DNA of 18,264 bases. Origin: Oscillospiraceae bacterium. GTDB lineage: Bacteria; Bacillota_A; Clostridia; Oscillospirales; Oscillospiraceae. Location of the stretch: the NCBI GenBank assembly GCA_017415945.1, contig JAFQDR010000146.1:1-18264 (forward strand). The letters are read 5' to 3'. The notes beneath the pieces are model-generated. The model did not search any database. It was not told the DNA's origin and saw only the letters and a list, made by a program, of their open reading frames with translations. Below, piece by piece: positions 7,671-15,297 of the stretch (the first letter of the stretch is position 1; each line of letters starts with the position of its first letter). The position numbers were made by a program, and so were the translations under genes.

Positions 7671-8291
7671 ATGCATCCGAAATTAAAAAGATGTTTTCAT
7701 TTCGGACAGTATGCAAATCTGTTGTTTCTTCTGTTTGCTGCTGTTTGTGCATTGTATTACTGGCTGATCAACCGACATGATCTCGAGGTCGTTCCGCTTG
7801 AAATTGCTGCCTATACCATTGAAACAGGTGGCTTTGTCTTCATGCTCCTCTCCCTGATCAATTTCTGGAAAATTGTCCGTCATCGTTATATCATGAAAGC
7901 GGCGATGCTCATCTATCTCATCACAGAAGTGGTCATCATGATCCTCGATTTCAACGCCATGCGGCTGCCGTTTTATGAAGCACGTTCCATGGCATATAAC
8001 ATTGTGCATTCCATTTTTTCGGCATGCATCTGCTTTACCTACCTCGCTCTCGAACCCAAAAATACCGCACTTGAGGTGGCGATCGTTCTTTCGGTAACGA
8101 TCATTCTGTCCGGCATGTTCGGTACGATATTCGGCTTACATGTCTACATCAGCCTGTTTGCCAATTCGGTAGCCTATGTGGTGCTCTTCTCCATTCTGCG
8201 GTTCCTCCATTCACAGGAACGTCTGCTGGTTGACTGCCACGGAGACCGTGCCCGCGTGCAGGATTTCAAGAGCAGCTTTTTTGATGAGTAA
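7671..8291 (+). CDS. Six-helix integral membrane protein, unknown function
   Basis: The 206-residue product has about six hydrophobic segments, roughly at residues 15-34, 46-68, 75-93, 106-126, 134-155 and 157-178, with a basic N-terminus and a charged cytoplasmic-looking tail rich in acidic and basic residues. I see no transporter, protease or kinase motif and cannot name a family. The ATG at 7671 is preceded by GAGAGG just after the purD stop. It is 12 bases from purD and 25 bases from uvrC, so it may bridge the purine operon and the repair genes in one message. Confidence 0.7.
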   Translation: MHPKLKRCFHFGQYANLLFLLFAAVCALYYWLINRHDLEVVPLEIAAYTIETGGFVFMLLSLINFWKIVRHRYIMKAAMLIYLITEVVIMILDFNAMRLPFYEARSMAYNIVHSIFSACICFTYLALEPKNTALEVAIVLSVTIILSGMFGTIFGLHVYISLFANSVAYVVLFSILRFLHSQERLLVDCHGDRARVQDFKSSFFDE

Positions 8292-8316
8292 CATTTCTGC
8301 ATTGATTGGAGGCGCC

Positions 8317-10134
8317 ATGAACGAAAGATTGCCTTTCCTTCGTGAAAAAACATCCCAGCTTACCACCTCGCCCGGGGTGTATCTGATGAAGGACAGCCAT
8401 GGCGGCATCATCTATATCGGTAAAGCAAAAAATCTGAAGAACCGGGTCAGCAGTTACTTTCGGGTCTCTGCTGACCATACACCGAAGGTCGCAAAAATGG
8501 TCTCCCATGTGTGGGACTATGATTTCATCGTCACCGACTCGGAATATGAGGCTTTGCTGCTTGAATGCAGTCTGATCAAGCAGCATAAACCCCACTACAA
8601 CATCCTGCTGAAGGACGATAAAGGGTATCACTACATCAAAATCTCCGATGAACCCTTTCCTCGCATTACAGCAGAAATGCAGAAAACTGGCGGCGGTACC
8701 TATATCGGCCCCTATACCGGCGGATTTGTCACAAAATCCGCAGTAGAGGAGGTTAACACGGTTTTCTGTCTGCCGACCTGTACAAAAAAATTCCCTCAGA
8801 TGTTCCGCAAGGGAAGACCCTGCTTGAATTACCACATTAAACGCTGCATGGGCCTTTGCCGCGGTACCATCACACAGGATGAATACAGCGAGATTATCCA
8901 TCAGGCTGTCGGCTATCTTCGCAGCGGCAGCGGTGCTTCTGTGGAACGCATGCAGCAGGAAATGGAAAAAGCTGCTGAAGCCATGGATTTCGAAAAGGCT
9001 GCGGTACTTCGTGACCGGATCCGTGCCATTCAGAAAGCCGCTGAATCCCAGAAAATCATTGATAATAATTTCCGGGATGCCGATGTCATTGCGTCCGCAG
9101 ATAACGGTGATGCACTGTGCATTTCCGTGCTTATGTATCGGGAAGGCCGTCTCTATGACAAAGAGGTCTTCCGTTTTGATGAGCATGCTGATGATGCTGC
9201 GCTCGATGCCTTTGTCACACAGTTCTATCACGGCCGAACGGATCTGCCCAAAACGATCCTTCTTGAATCCACACTGACCGAAATGGATATGCTCAGCGAT
9301 ATGTTCACGGCACAGTGCGGTTATCGTGTGAAACTGCTCGTTCCGCAAAAGGGAAATGGTCTGCAGCTTGTGCGCATGTCGAAACAGAATGCTGTGGAGT
9401 ATATTGCCGTACGCACAAACAGAACCGGTAAGGAGCTTCTTGCAGTTGAATCCCTTGGCAAGGTACTCGGGCTCGAACAAGTCCCCAAATACATCGAAGC
9501 CTACGATATCTCCAACCTCGCATCCGATTCCATGGTTGCAGGTATGGTAGTCTTTGAAAATGGCCGTCCGCTGAAAAAAGCCTACAAGCGTTTCACGATC
9601 AAAGAATCTCACATGCAGAATGACTATGCCTGTATGCAGGAAGTGATCAGACGCCGTCTGAGTCATCTGCATGACGATACGGACGAAGGCTTTTCCAGAA
9701 AGCCCGATCTGATTCTGCTTGATGGCGGTAAGGGACATGTTAACGCAGTAAAGCCCATTGTCGATGTTCTGGCACCTGATATTGCCGTTTTTGGCATGGT
9801 CAAGGACAATAAACACCGCACGCGTGCCATTGCCACGGGCGGCGGTGAGATCAGTCTCTCCGGTACGCAGAGTGCATTTCATCTGCTCACTCGGATTCAG
9901 GATGAAGTACACCGTTATTCGGTAGCGTTCATGCACAGCAAGCATAAGAAGCGTACGTTTGCTTCCGAGCTTACACAGGTCGAAGGCATCGGCGAAAAGC
10001 TTGCTCAGAAGCTCATGCTGCGCTTCAAAACGAAAGCTGCACTGCTCGAGGCTTCGCCGGAAGAGCTTGCCGCAGCAGGTATCCCTCAAAAAACAGCGGA
10101 ACGGTTATTCACGTTCCTGCATCAGGTCTATTAG
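8317..10134 (+). CDS. uvrC: UvrABC system protein C (excinuclease subunit)
   Basis: UvrC makes the 3' and 5' incisions around lesions marked by UvrA and UvrB. The 605-residue product has, in order: a GIY-YIG nuclease domain (GVY at 20-22, YIG at 33-35, then KAKNLKNRVSSYF); a cysteine-containing region with CLNYHIKRCMGLC; a UVR helix pair (EKAAEAMDFEKAAVLRDRI); an RNase H-like nuclease domain with YDISN, LLDGGKGH and IQDEVHRYSV supplying the Asp-Asp-His triad; and a C-terminal helix-hairpin-helix region (LTQVEGIGEKLAQKLM, AAAGIPQKTAERL). ATG 8317, behind GGAGG at 8308-8312, begins the conserved protein; the frame extends 47 codons upstream into the membrane-protein gene but that part is not UvrC. 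Length is typical. Its stop overlaps the rsmD ribosome site. Confidence 0.97.
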   Translation: MNERLPFLREKTSQLTTSPGVYLMKDSHGGIIYIGKAKNLKNRVSSYFRVSADHTPKVAKMVSHVWDYDFIVTDSEYEALLLECSLIKQHKPHYNILLKDDKGYHYIKISDEPFPRITAEMQKTGGGTYIGPYTGGFVTKSAVEEVNTVFCLPTCTKKFPQMFRKGRPCLNYHIKRCMGLCRGTITQDEYSEIIHQAVGYLRSGSGASVERMQQEMEKAAEAMDFEKAAVLRDRIRAIQKAAESQKIIDNNFRDADVIASADNGDALCISVLMYREGRLYDKEVFRFDEHADDAALDAFVTQFYHGRTDLPKTILLESTLTEMDMLSDMFTAQCGYRVKLLVPQKGNGLQLVRMSKQNAVEYIAVRTNRTGKELLAVESLGKVLGLEQVPKYIEAYDISNLASDSMVAGMVVFENGRPLKKAYKRFTIKESHMQNDYACMQEVIRRRLSHLHDDTDEGFSRKPDLILLDGGKGHVNAVKPIVDVLAPDIAVFGMVKDNKHRTRAIATGGGEISLSGTQSAFHLLTRIQDEVHRYSVAFMHSKHKKRTFASELTQVEGIGEKLAQKLMLRFKTKAALLEASPEELAAAGIPQKTAERLFTFLHQVY

Positions 10135-10143
10135 GAGGTTAAC

Positions 10144-10698
10144 ATGAGAGTTATTACCGGAACTGCCAAAGGCATCCGCCTGAAAACACTGGAAGGACTG
10201 GATGTCCGTCCAACCACAGACCGTGTCAAGGAAGGCATGTTCTCCTCCATTCAGTTTGAAATTTCCGGTTCCGATGTGCTCGATCTGTTTGCCGGAAGCG
10301 GTCAGCTCGGCATCGAGGCACTCAGTCGCGGTGCTCGTCAGGCAGTTTTCGTGGATCAGTCCGCACAGTCTCTTTCTGTTGTGAAGGAAAATCTCAAGAA
10401 GACCGGTTTTACAGATAAAGCCGTTGTATTCCAGCGTGATGCAGAGCAGTATCTTCGTTATTGTCCGGACAAGGCGTTCGACTTTATCTTTCTCGATCCG
10501 CCCTACCGAAAGGAAATTCTGATGAAATTACTGCCGGATCTGACAAGAATCCTGAAAGAAAACGGCAAAATTGTCTGCGAACATGAAAAAGAATTGGAAT
10601 TACCAGAAAAAATTTCAAATTTGAGGTTGAAAAAAGAATATAACTATGGTAAAATAGTAGTGTCAGTTTTTACATTCACAGAGGAGGTGTCTGAGTGA
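10144..10698 (+). CDS. rsmD: 16S rRNA (guanine966-N2)-methyltransferase
   Basis: RsmD methylates G966 (E. coli numbering) of 16S rRNA during 30S assembly using S-adenosylmethionine. The 184-residue product begins with the family-typical MRVITGTAKG and VRPTTDRVKEGMF. The SAM-binding motif I is LDLFAGSGQLG (46-56), and the amino-methyltransferase motif is DPPY (118-121). AGGAGG at 10133-10138 overlaps the uvrC stop and sits 5 bases before the ATG. Its end overlaps the coaD start as GTGA, and the last part of the coding sequence is strikingly AT-rich and carries a promoter-like sequence. The rsmD-coaD pair is a well-known conserved order. Confidence 0.95.
   Translation: MRVITGTAKGIRLKTLEGLDVRPTTDRVKEGMFSSIQFEISGSDVLDLFAGSGQLGIEALSRGARQAVFVDQSAQSLSVVKENLKKTGFTDKAVVFQRDAEQYLRYCPDKAFDFIFLDPPYRKEILMKLLPDLTRILKENGKIVCEHEKELELPEKISNLRLKKEYNYGKIVVSVFTFTEEVSE
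10627..10655 (+). promoter_or_regulatory. Predicted internal vegetative promoter for coaD
   Basis: TTGAAA (10627-10632), a 17-base spacer and TAAAAT (10650-10655) give five of six matches in each box. A TG dinucleotide at 10647-10648 makes an extended -10. It lies in the AT-rich end of rsmD, about 40 bases before the coaD GTG. Transcription would begin near 10662, leaving a short leader with the GAGGAGG site. Confidence 0.6.
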
Positions 10699-11198
10699 GA
10701 CGTATTGCAGTGTGTCCCGGCAGCTTTGATCCTGTAACATTGGGACATCTGGATATCATCACGCGTGCATCCACTTTGTTTGACAAAGTGATCGTTCTGA
10801 TTTCGACCAATGCCAGCAAGGGCAGCGGCAGCTTTACCGCAACAGAACGCATGATGCTCATTGCAGCAGCCACCGAGCATTTGGATAATGTCGTGATCGA
10901 CATTCTTGATGGCCTTCTGGTGGACTATGTCAAGCGTGTGAACGCAGTTGCCATTGTCAAGGGCTTGCGTGCCGTCAGTGATTTTGAATATGAATTCCAG
11001 ATGGCGCTGACCAATAAAGTTCTGTATGAAGGAGCGGAAACCGTCTTTCTGACCACCAGTCAGGAAAACATGTATCTCAGCTCAAGTGTGGTCAAACAGG
11101 TGGCCTACTTCGGCGGAGACATCAGCCCCTTTGTACCGGCATGTATTTTGGAACCCATACAAAAGAGATTAATAAAGGAGGACAAAAATGAGTATTGA
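10695..11198 (+). CDS. coaD: Phosphopantetheine adenylyltransferase
   Basis: CoaD adenylates 4'-phosphopantetheine to dephospho-CoA, the penultimate step of coenzyme A synthesis. The 167-residue protein has the nucleotidyltransferase motif PGSFDPVTLGHLDII (8-22, TLGH at 15-18) and the C-terminal SSSVVK (129-134) of the ISSTxVR type. The GTG at 10695 overlaps the rsmD stop (GTGA) and follows GAGGAGG at 10681-10687; MRRIAVCPGSFDP at the start fits the family start exactly. Its 3' end overlaps the next gene by 11 bases. Confidence 0.96.
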   Translation: MRRIAVCPGSFDPVTLGHLDIITRASTLFDKVIVLISTNASKGSGSFTATERMMLIAAATEHLDNVVIDILDGLLVDYVKRVNAVAIVKGLRAVSDFEYEFQMALTNKVLYEGAETVFLTTSQENMYLSSSVVKQVAYFGGDISPFVPACILEPIQKRLIKEDKNEY

Positions 11199-11664
11199 TG
11201 ACATTCTGGATGATATGGACGAGCTGCTTGACAAATCAGCTTCCGTTCCTTTTGCATCCCATAAATCCATTATTGACGGAGAGAGACTGCGTGAGCTGAT
11301 TAACGATGTCCGTCTGAACGTACCGCAGGAAGTGAAGCACGCCAAGATGGTTGCTTACGACCGTGACCGTATCATCAAGGAAGCAGAGGCCAAGGCTGAG
11401 CAGATCGTTCGTCAGGCTGAAGAGCGTGCCAAAGTGATCGTTTCTGAAGAAGCCATCACACGCGAGGCAAAGCGTCGTGCAATCGAGGCTGTCACTAAGG
11501 CTAAGAATGAGAGCGATGCCATCAAGACTGCAACGGATGCTTATGTTGCAAAGCGTTTCAAGGAAGCCGAAGCTTACTTTACCACATCCCTGCAGGATGT
11601 ACAGCAGCGCCGTCAGCAGCTTGAAAAGCTCAGAAAGAGCACTGCACAGAAAAAGAACAGCTAA
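11188..11664 (+). CDS. Coiled-coil protein, V-type ATPase subunit/F0-b-like, unknown role
   Basis: The 158-residue product is soluble and mostly helical. It has an acidic N-terminus (DDILDDMDELLDK), a segment LRELINDVRLNVPQEVKHAK at about 35-54, and then a long coiled coil rich in Ala, Glu, Lys and Arg (EAEAKAEQIVRQAEERAK and onward to the end). Homologues commonly follow coaD in Clostridia, and I recall them being labelled ATPase because of resemblance to stator-stalk subunits. There is no membrane segment and no other ATPase gene here, so real ATPase function is unlikely. DivIVA- or scaffold-like roles are possible. AAGGAGGA at 11175-11182 fixes the ATG at 11188. It ends at a hairpin terminator. 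Confidence 0.75.
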   Translation: MSIDDILDDMDELLDKSASVPFASHKSIIDGERLRELINDVRLNVPQEVKHAKMVAYDRDRIIKEAEAKAEQIVRQAEERAKVIVSEEAITREAKRRAIEAVTKAKNESDAIKTATDAYVAKRFKEAEAYFTTSLQDVQQRRQQLEKLRKSTAQKKNS

Positions 11665-11667
11665 GCA

Positions 11668-11705
11668 TAAAAGCGTATTCCATTTTGGAATACGCTTTAT
11701 TTTTT
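11668..11705 (+). terminator. Intrinsic terminator after the coaD gene cluster, possibly bidirectional
   Basis: AAAGCGTATTCC (11670-11681) pairs exactly with GGAATACGCTTT (11687-11698) around a five-base loop, and a T-rich run (TTTATTTTTT) follows on the plus strand. On the minus strand, A-T pairs and a shorter T-rich tail follow the stem, so it may also end the xerC transcript. The xerC stop codon (11697-11699) lies inside the stem. Confidence 0.85.
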
Positions 11706-12695
11706 GATCTCTGTGCGTCTGACATCGGCAAGAGGGGAGTGGTCCATTGCTTCCTGCATGGTCGTGTCCGACAGATGGGTATAGATCTCCGTTGTTGAGA
11801 TGCTCTCGTGGCCAAGAATGCTCTTGAGCGTCAACAAATCAACATGCCCGTGCTGATACATCAGTGTCGCAGCCGTATGTCGAAGCTTATGTGTCGAGAG
11901 ACCCCGTTCACTGAGACCTGCGGCCTTCAGTGCATCCTCCACAACCTGCTGTACACGGCGTCTGCTGATACGTTTCTTCTGGTTGCTGAGAAATAGTGCT
12001 TGTTCATCCGTCTCTGTTTCAAGCCGTTCGAACAGATACTCACGCAGCGCACTCATGCAGGCATCATTGAGATAGACAATGCGTTCCTTATTGCCCTTAC
12101 CGAGCACACGCATTTTCTTTTCCTCCAGATCGACGGAAGACAGATTCAATCCCACAAGTTCGCCAAGTCGGATGCCACAGTTGAGGAACAGCGTCAGAAT
12201 GCAGTAATCCCTTATGTGCGCCCTGTGATTGCCCTGTGTTGTGAGTGTACGCAGCACAGCAAGGCTCTCGGTCAAATTGAGGTATTTCGGCATCGCACGT
12301 TTTGGGGATGCCAGTTCCAGATTGGCCGTCGGATCATTGTCAAGCACATGCGCCTGTTTTGTCAGATAACGAAAAAAACTGCGCAGGGAAGAGGCTTTTC
12401 GAGAACGGATCTTATCCTTGTTCCCGCATTCTTTAGCGATGAACCCGTAGTAATCATAGATATCCCGCAGATTGATGCTCCGCAGCGTTTCAAGTGACAT
12501 ATCCGCAATGCTTACATCCTGCAGCATTGCAGATGTGAAGTCATCCTCGTGGGATGCAAGTGTCACATACCGCAAAAACTGCCTGACGTCCTGATAATAC
12601 ACATAGACCGTGCTGTCAGCAAGACATTTCACGACCGATAAATGCGTGACATAATCATTGAGAAACGAAGGATTTTCCTTCTTTTTAATCCGCAT
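11697..12695 (-). CDS. XerC-like tyrosine recombinase
   Basis: The 332-residue product has an N-terminal SAM-like core-binding domain (about 10-125) and a C-terminal tyrosine-recombinase catalytic domain. All catalytic positions are visible: Arg176 (CGIRLGELVGL), Lys200 (VLGKGNKER), His269 and Arg272 (HKLRHTAATLMYQHG), His296 (ILGHESISTTEIYTH) and the nucleophile Tyr305. This matches the XerC/XerD group, which resolves chromosome dimers at dif, but a single homologue could also be an orphan integrase; it is slightly longer than the usual 300 or so residues. The ATG at 12695 has AAAGGAG just upstream on the minus strand; the frame stays open into the DUF2726 gene but that extension is spurious. 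It follows the DUF2726 gene after 16 bases and no attachment-site repeats are visible. Confidence 0.9.
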   Translation of the reverse strand: MRIKKKENPSFLNDYVTHLSVVKCLADSTVYVYYQDVRQFLRYVTLASHEDDFTSAMLQDVSIADMSLETLRSINLRDIYDYYGFIAKECGNKDKIRSRKASSLRSFFRYLTKQAHVLDNDPTANLELASPKRAMPKYLNLTESLAVLRTLTTQGNHRAHIRDYCILTLFLNCGIRLGELVGLNLSSVDLEEKKMRVLGKGNKERIVYLNDACMSALREYLFERLETETDEQALFLSNQKKRISRRRVQQVVEDALKAAGLSERGLSTHKLRHTAATLMYQHGHVDLLTLKSILGHESISTTEIYTHLSDTTMQEAMDHSPLADVRRTEIKK

Positions 12696-12711
12696 TGAAA
12701 TCTCCTTTTTT

Positions 12712-13182
12712 TCAGCGATAGCTTTCCATTTTCTCACAAATCTGCTCAATGCCGTCCTCATCATGATAGACCCGTTCAAGCTCATAGCCTGTCTGTGCGA
12801 GAACAGCATTAACAAACGCATCCCGTTCTTTGCGTGCCTCTTCTTCATGTGAAGCGTCATCCAGTTCAATCAGAAACAATACTTCAAAATCATGGTTTAC
12901 AACCGCAAAATCAATATGCTTAGACGAGATCTTGGAAAAGTGTTTGAACCACCTTTTCTCGTCCTCCATCGGCTCTACCTCGACAAGATCAGCAAGCCGA
13001 ACCTTGGCAAGGATATGAAGACCGCACCGTTTGGCCGTAGCACGGATCTTTTTGTAGAAAGCGAACTCATTATCCGTGAGAAGTTCTTTTCTCTGGTAGG
13101 GCATTGTCTCCTTTTTCTCGTACAAAAACGAAAAAAAGAGAACAATCACTATTACAATACCCGCAAAAATCGCCAGTTCCAT
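12712..13182 (-). CDS. Membrane-anchored DUF2726 protein
   Basis: The 156-residue protein has one N-terminal membrane helix (about 3-20) and a cytoplasmic domain matching DUF2726 as I know it: KELLTDNEFAFYKKI (32-46), KVRLADLVEV (60-69), KISSKHIDFAVV (84-95) and IELDDASHEEEARKERD (105-121). The conserved D-F then E-L-D-D with downstream Lys/Arg resembles a restriction-endonuclease-like nuclease core (D-ExK style), but that is inference and the true function is not known. The ATG at 13182 has AGAGG on the minus strand 8 to 12 bases upstream. It is the first gene of a two-gene unit with the recombinase, behind a consensus promoter, and is divergent from potA. Confidence 0.75.
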   Translation of the reverse strand: MELAIFAGIVIVIVLFFSFLYEKKETMPYQRKELLTDNEFAFYKKIRATAKRCGLHILAKVRLADLVEVEPMEDEKRWFKHFSKISSKHIDFAVVNHDFEVLFLIELDDASHEEEARKERDAFVNAVLAQTGYELERVYHDEDGIEQICEKMESYR

Positions 13183-13213
13183 TTGACCGCCTCTTTTCAG
13201 TCATTCTTTATTA

Positions 13214-13242
13214 ATTATAGCCCAGACAGCAATTTTTGTCAA
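13214..13242 (-). promoter_or_regulatory. Predicted promoter of the DUF2726-recombinase unit
   Basis: Read on the minus strand, TTGACA (13237-13242) and TATAAT (13214-13219) are exact consensus boxes with an exact 17-base spacer. Transcription would start near 13207, about 25 bases before the DUF2726 ATG. A perfect match is rare, and predicts strong or tightly controlled expression; no obvious operator overlaps it. Confidence 0.8.
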
Positions 13243-13332
13243 GCTCATTTGGCGGAACGTCGGGCAGAACACATCCGTAGTTCAAAATGAAAGAAAAATG
13301 CTTTATCAATCTCTCTTTTTTTCATAAAACTA

Positions 13333-13361
13333 TTGACAAAATCGAAATTTTGCCGTATAGT
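13333..13361 (+). promoter_or_regulatory. Predicted promoter of the potABCD operon
   Basis: TTGACA (13333-13338), a 17-base spacer and TATAGT (13356-13361) give a near-consensus vegetative promoter. Start would be near 13368, giving a leader of about 60 bases before the potA ATG. The spacer contains the partly palindromic AAAATCGAAATTTT, which could be a repressor site, but that is speculative. Confidence 0.75.
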
Positions 13362-13428
13362 TAATATGGTGTATTCTGTCGAATCATGTCGGATGCATCA
13401 CATTCGTTTTCAGAAAGGAACGTGGGAA

Positions 13429-14475
13429 ATGGAAAATATTGTTAGTCTGAAAGATATTGTGGTTGAATTTGAGGATGGGGAACGCATCCTGAAAAATATC
13501 AGCCTTGACATAAAGGATAAGGAATTCGTTACATTCCTCGGCCCGTCCGGCTGCGGCAAAACAACAACGCTTCGTATCATTGCCGGATTCATTGATCCGA
13601 CAAGCGGTGAGGTACTGTTTGAGGGCAAGAAGATCAACGGTCTGCCCCCGCACAAACGTAACGTCAATACCGTTTTTCAGAGATATGCGCTCTTCCCGCA
13701 TCTGAATGTATATGAGAACATCGCATTTGGCCTTCGTGTCAATAAAACGCCCGAGAAAGAGGTTGTCAGACGTGTTGGCGAGATGCTCGAGCTTGTGAAT
13801 CTCAAGGGTTTTGAGAAGCGTTCTGTCAATCGTCTCTCCGGCGGTCAGCAGCAGCGTGTGGCCATTGCCAGAGCACTGGTCAACCATCCGAAGGTGCTCC
13901 TGCTTGACGAGCCCCTCGGTGCACTTGACCTTAAGCTCCGCAAAGAGATGCAGACGGAGCTTCGAAAAATTCAGCAGGCTTTGGAGCTGACCTTCGTGTA
14001 CGTCACTCATGACCAGGAAGAAGCCCTTACCATGTCCGACCGTATCGTTGTCATGAACGGCGGCATCATTCAGCAGATCGGTTCGCCCACAGATATTTAT
14101 AATGAACCTGTCAATGCCTTTGTTGCTGATTTCATCGGTGAAAGCAACATCGTCAACGGCTGCATGCCTGAGGATCGCATTGTCGAATTCACCGGTCGCC
14201 GTTTCGCCTGTGTTGACCATGGATTTGCACCGAATGAGACCGTGGATGTTGTGATCCGCCCCGAGGATGTGAAGGTGATTCCCGCTGACGGTGCCAAACT
14301 TACCGGTATCGTCGAATCCGTCGTATTCAAGGGCGTACATTATGAAATGGTTGTCGATGGTGTGGATCATAAGTGGATCATCCATTCCACAAAGGCTGAG
14401 TCGGTTGGTTCCATGATCGGCATGACCTTCGATCCGTTTGACATTCACATCATGAAGAAAACAGAGGAGGCGTGA
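13429..14475 (+). CDS. potA: Spermidine/putrescine ABC transporter, ATP-binding protein
   Basis: PotA is the cytoplasmic ATPase that powers polyamine import through PotBC. The 348-residue product has Walker A GPSGCGKT (38-45), the Q-loop at Gln84, the signature LSGGQ (136-140), Walker B with Asp160-Glu161 ([11 protein letters not shown]), the switch His194 (VTHDQEEA), and a C-terminal TOBE-type regulatory region from about 275. The ATG at 13429 begins the conserved [14 protein letters not shown] segment behind AAAGGA at 13414-13419; the frame is open to 13333, but that part covers the promoter and leader. Only 2 bases separate it from potB. Confidence 0.95.
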   Translation: MENIVSLKDIVVEFEDGERILKNISLDIKDKEFVTFLGPSGCGKTTTLRIIAGFIDPTSGEVLFEGKKINGLPPHKRNVNTVFQRYALFPHLNVYENIAFGLRVNKTPEKEVVRRVGEMLELVNLKGFEKRSVNRLSGGQQQRVAIARALVNHPKVLLLDEPLGALDLKLRKEMQTELRKIQQALELTFVYVTHDQEEALTMSDRIVVMNGGIIQQIGSPTDIYNEPVNAFVADFIGESNIVNGCMPEDRIVEFTGRRFACVDHGFAPNETVDVVIRPEDVKVIPADGAKLTGIVESVVFKGVHYEMVVDGVDHKWIIHSTKAESVGSMIGMTFDPFDIHIMKKTEEA

Positions 14476-14477
14476 GA

Positions 14478-15287
14478 ATGAAACAACTGAAAATCATGTC
14501 CGCACCCTATCTTGTGTGGATGGTTATCTTTATTCTTGTACCGCTTCTGATGGTCGGATATTTTGCCTTCACAACAGAAGATGGCGGTCTGACTCTGGAT
14601 AATATTTCCAATGTCGGACAGTACACCAATATTTTTGTACGTTCCATCTGGCTCGCACTCATTGCAACAGTGATCTGCCTTGTCATGGCATATCCGATCG
14701 CATTCATTCTTTCGCGTATGGAAAAACACCGGCAGGGGACAATGCTGATGCTGGTGATGCTCCCGATGTGGATGAACTTCCTGCTTCGTACATATGCATG
14801 GATGACACTGCTCGGCAACAATGGTATCATCAATAACCTCCTCGGCATGGTCGGACTCGGGCCGTTCAAGCTCATCAATACCTCCGGTGCGGTTGTGCTC
14901 GGTATGGTCTATAACTATCTTCCTTTTATGATTCTGCCGCTGTATTCCGTTATGGAAAAGATCGATAAGAGCGTACTGGAAGCTGCATCCGATCTCGGCT
15001 GCAATTTCTGGTCAACACTCTTCCGTGTGATTTTCCCGCTCAGTCTGCCCGGCGTGACATCCGGCATCACCATGGTATTCGTACCTGCCATCTCCACATT
15101 CATTATTTCCCGAATGCTGGGCGGCGGTTCGAACCTTCTGATCGGTGACCTGATCGAAATGCAGTTCCTCGGCAATTCCTATAACCCCCACCTTGGTGCG
15201 GCCATCTCACTGGTGCTCATGGTCATCATTCTCTTGATCATGACAGTCATGAACCAGTTCAGCCCCGATGACCAGGTATTGATTTAA
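14478..15287 (+). CDS. potB: Spermidine/putrescine ABC transporter permease
   Basis: One of the two membrane permeases of the polyamine importer. The 269-residue protein has about six hydrophobic helices beginning at residues 10-30, and the EAA loop that docks on PotA (LEAASDLGCNFWSTLFRVIFP, then LSLPG), near residues 167-192. ATG 14478 follows the potA stop by 2 bases and has GAGGAGG at 14464-14470, inside the end of potA; a GTG at 14472 in the same frame is too close to that site. It is separated from potC by 10 bases. Confidence 0.94.
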   Translation: MKQLKIMSAPYLVWMVIFILVPLLMVGYFAFTTEDGGLTLDNISNVGQYTNIFVRSIWLALIATVICLVMAYPIAFILSRMEKHRQGTMLMLVMLPMWMNFLLRTYAWMTLLGNNGIINNLLGMVGLGPFKLINTSGAVVLGMVYNYLPFMILPLYSVMEKIDKSVLEAASDLGCNFWSTLFRVIFPLSLPGVTSGITMVFVPAISTFIISRMLGGGSNLLIGDLIEMQFLGNSYNPHLGAAISLVLMVIILLIMTVMNQFSPDDQVLI

Positions 15288-15297
15288 GGAGGGTGAC

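Noticed and set aside
9481..9540. UvrC has YDISN where E. coli has FDISH
   Set aside because: The catalytic Asp is kept and Asn at this position is common in Firmicutes UvrC, so it is not a loss of function.
8266..10089. A 607-residue open frame on the minus strand opposite uvrC
   Set aside because: It is a shadow of uvrC codon usage: no ribosome site, no recognisable domain, and uvrC shows all family motifs in the other direction.
11188..11664. Coiled-coil gene as a true ATP synthase subunit b
   Set aside because: There is no membrane helix and no other ATP synthase genes are nearby; similarity is mainly the alanine- and charge-rich coiled coil.
11697..12695. Recombinase as integrase of a mobile element
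   Set aside because: No flanking direct repeats, tRNA end, excisionase or phage genes; flanks are housekeeping genes on both sides.
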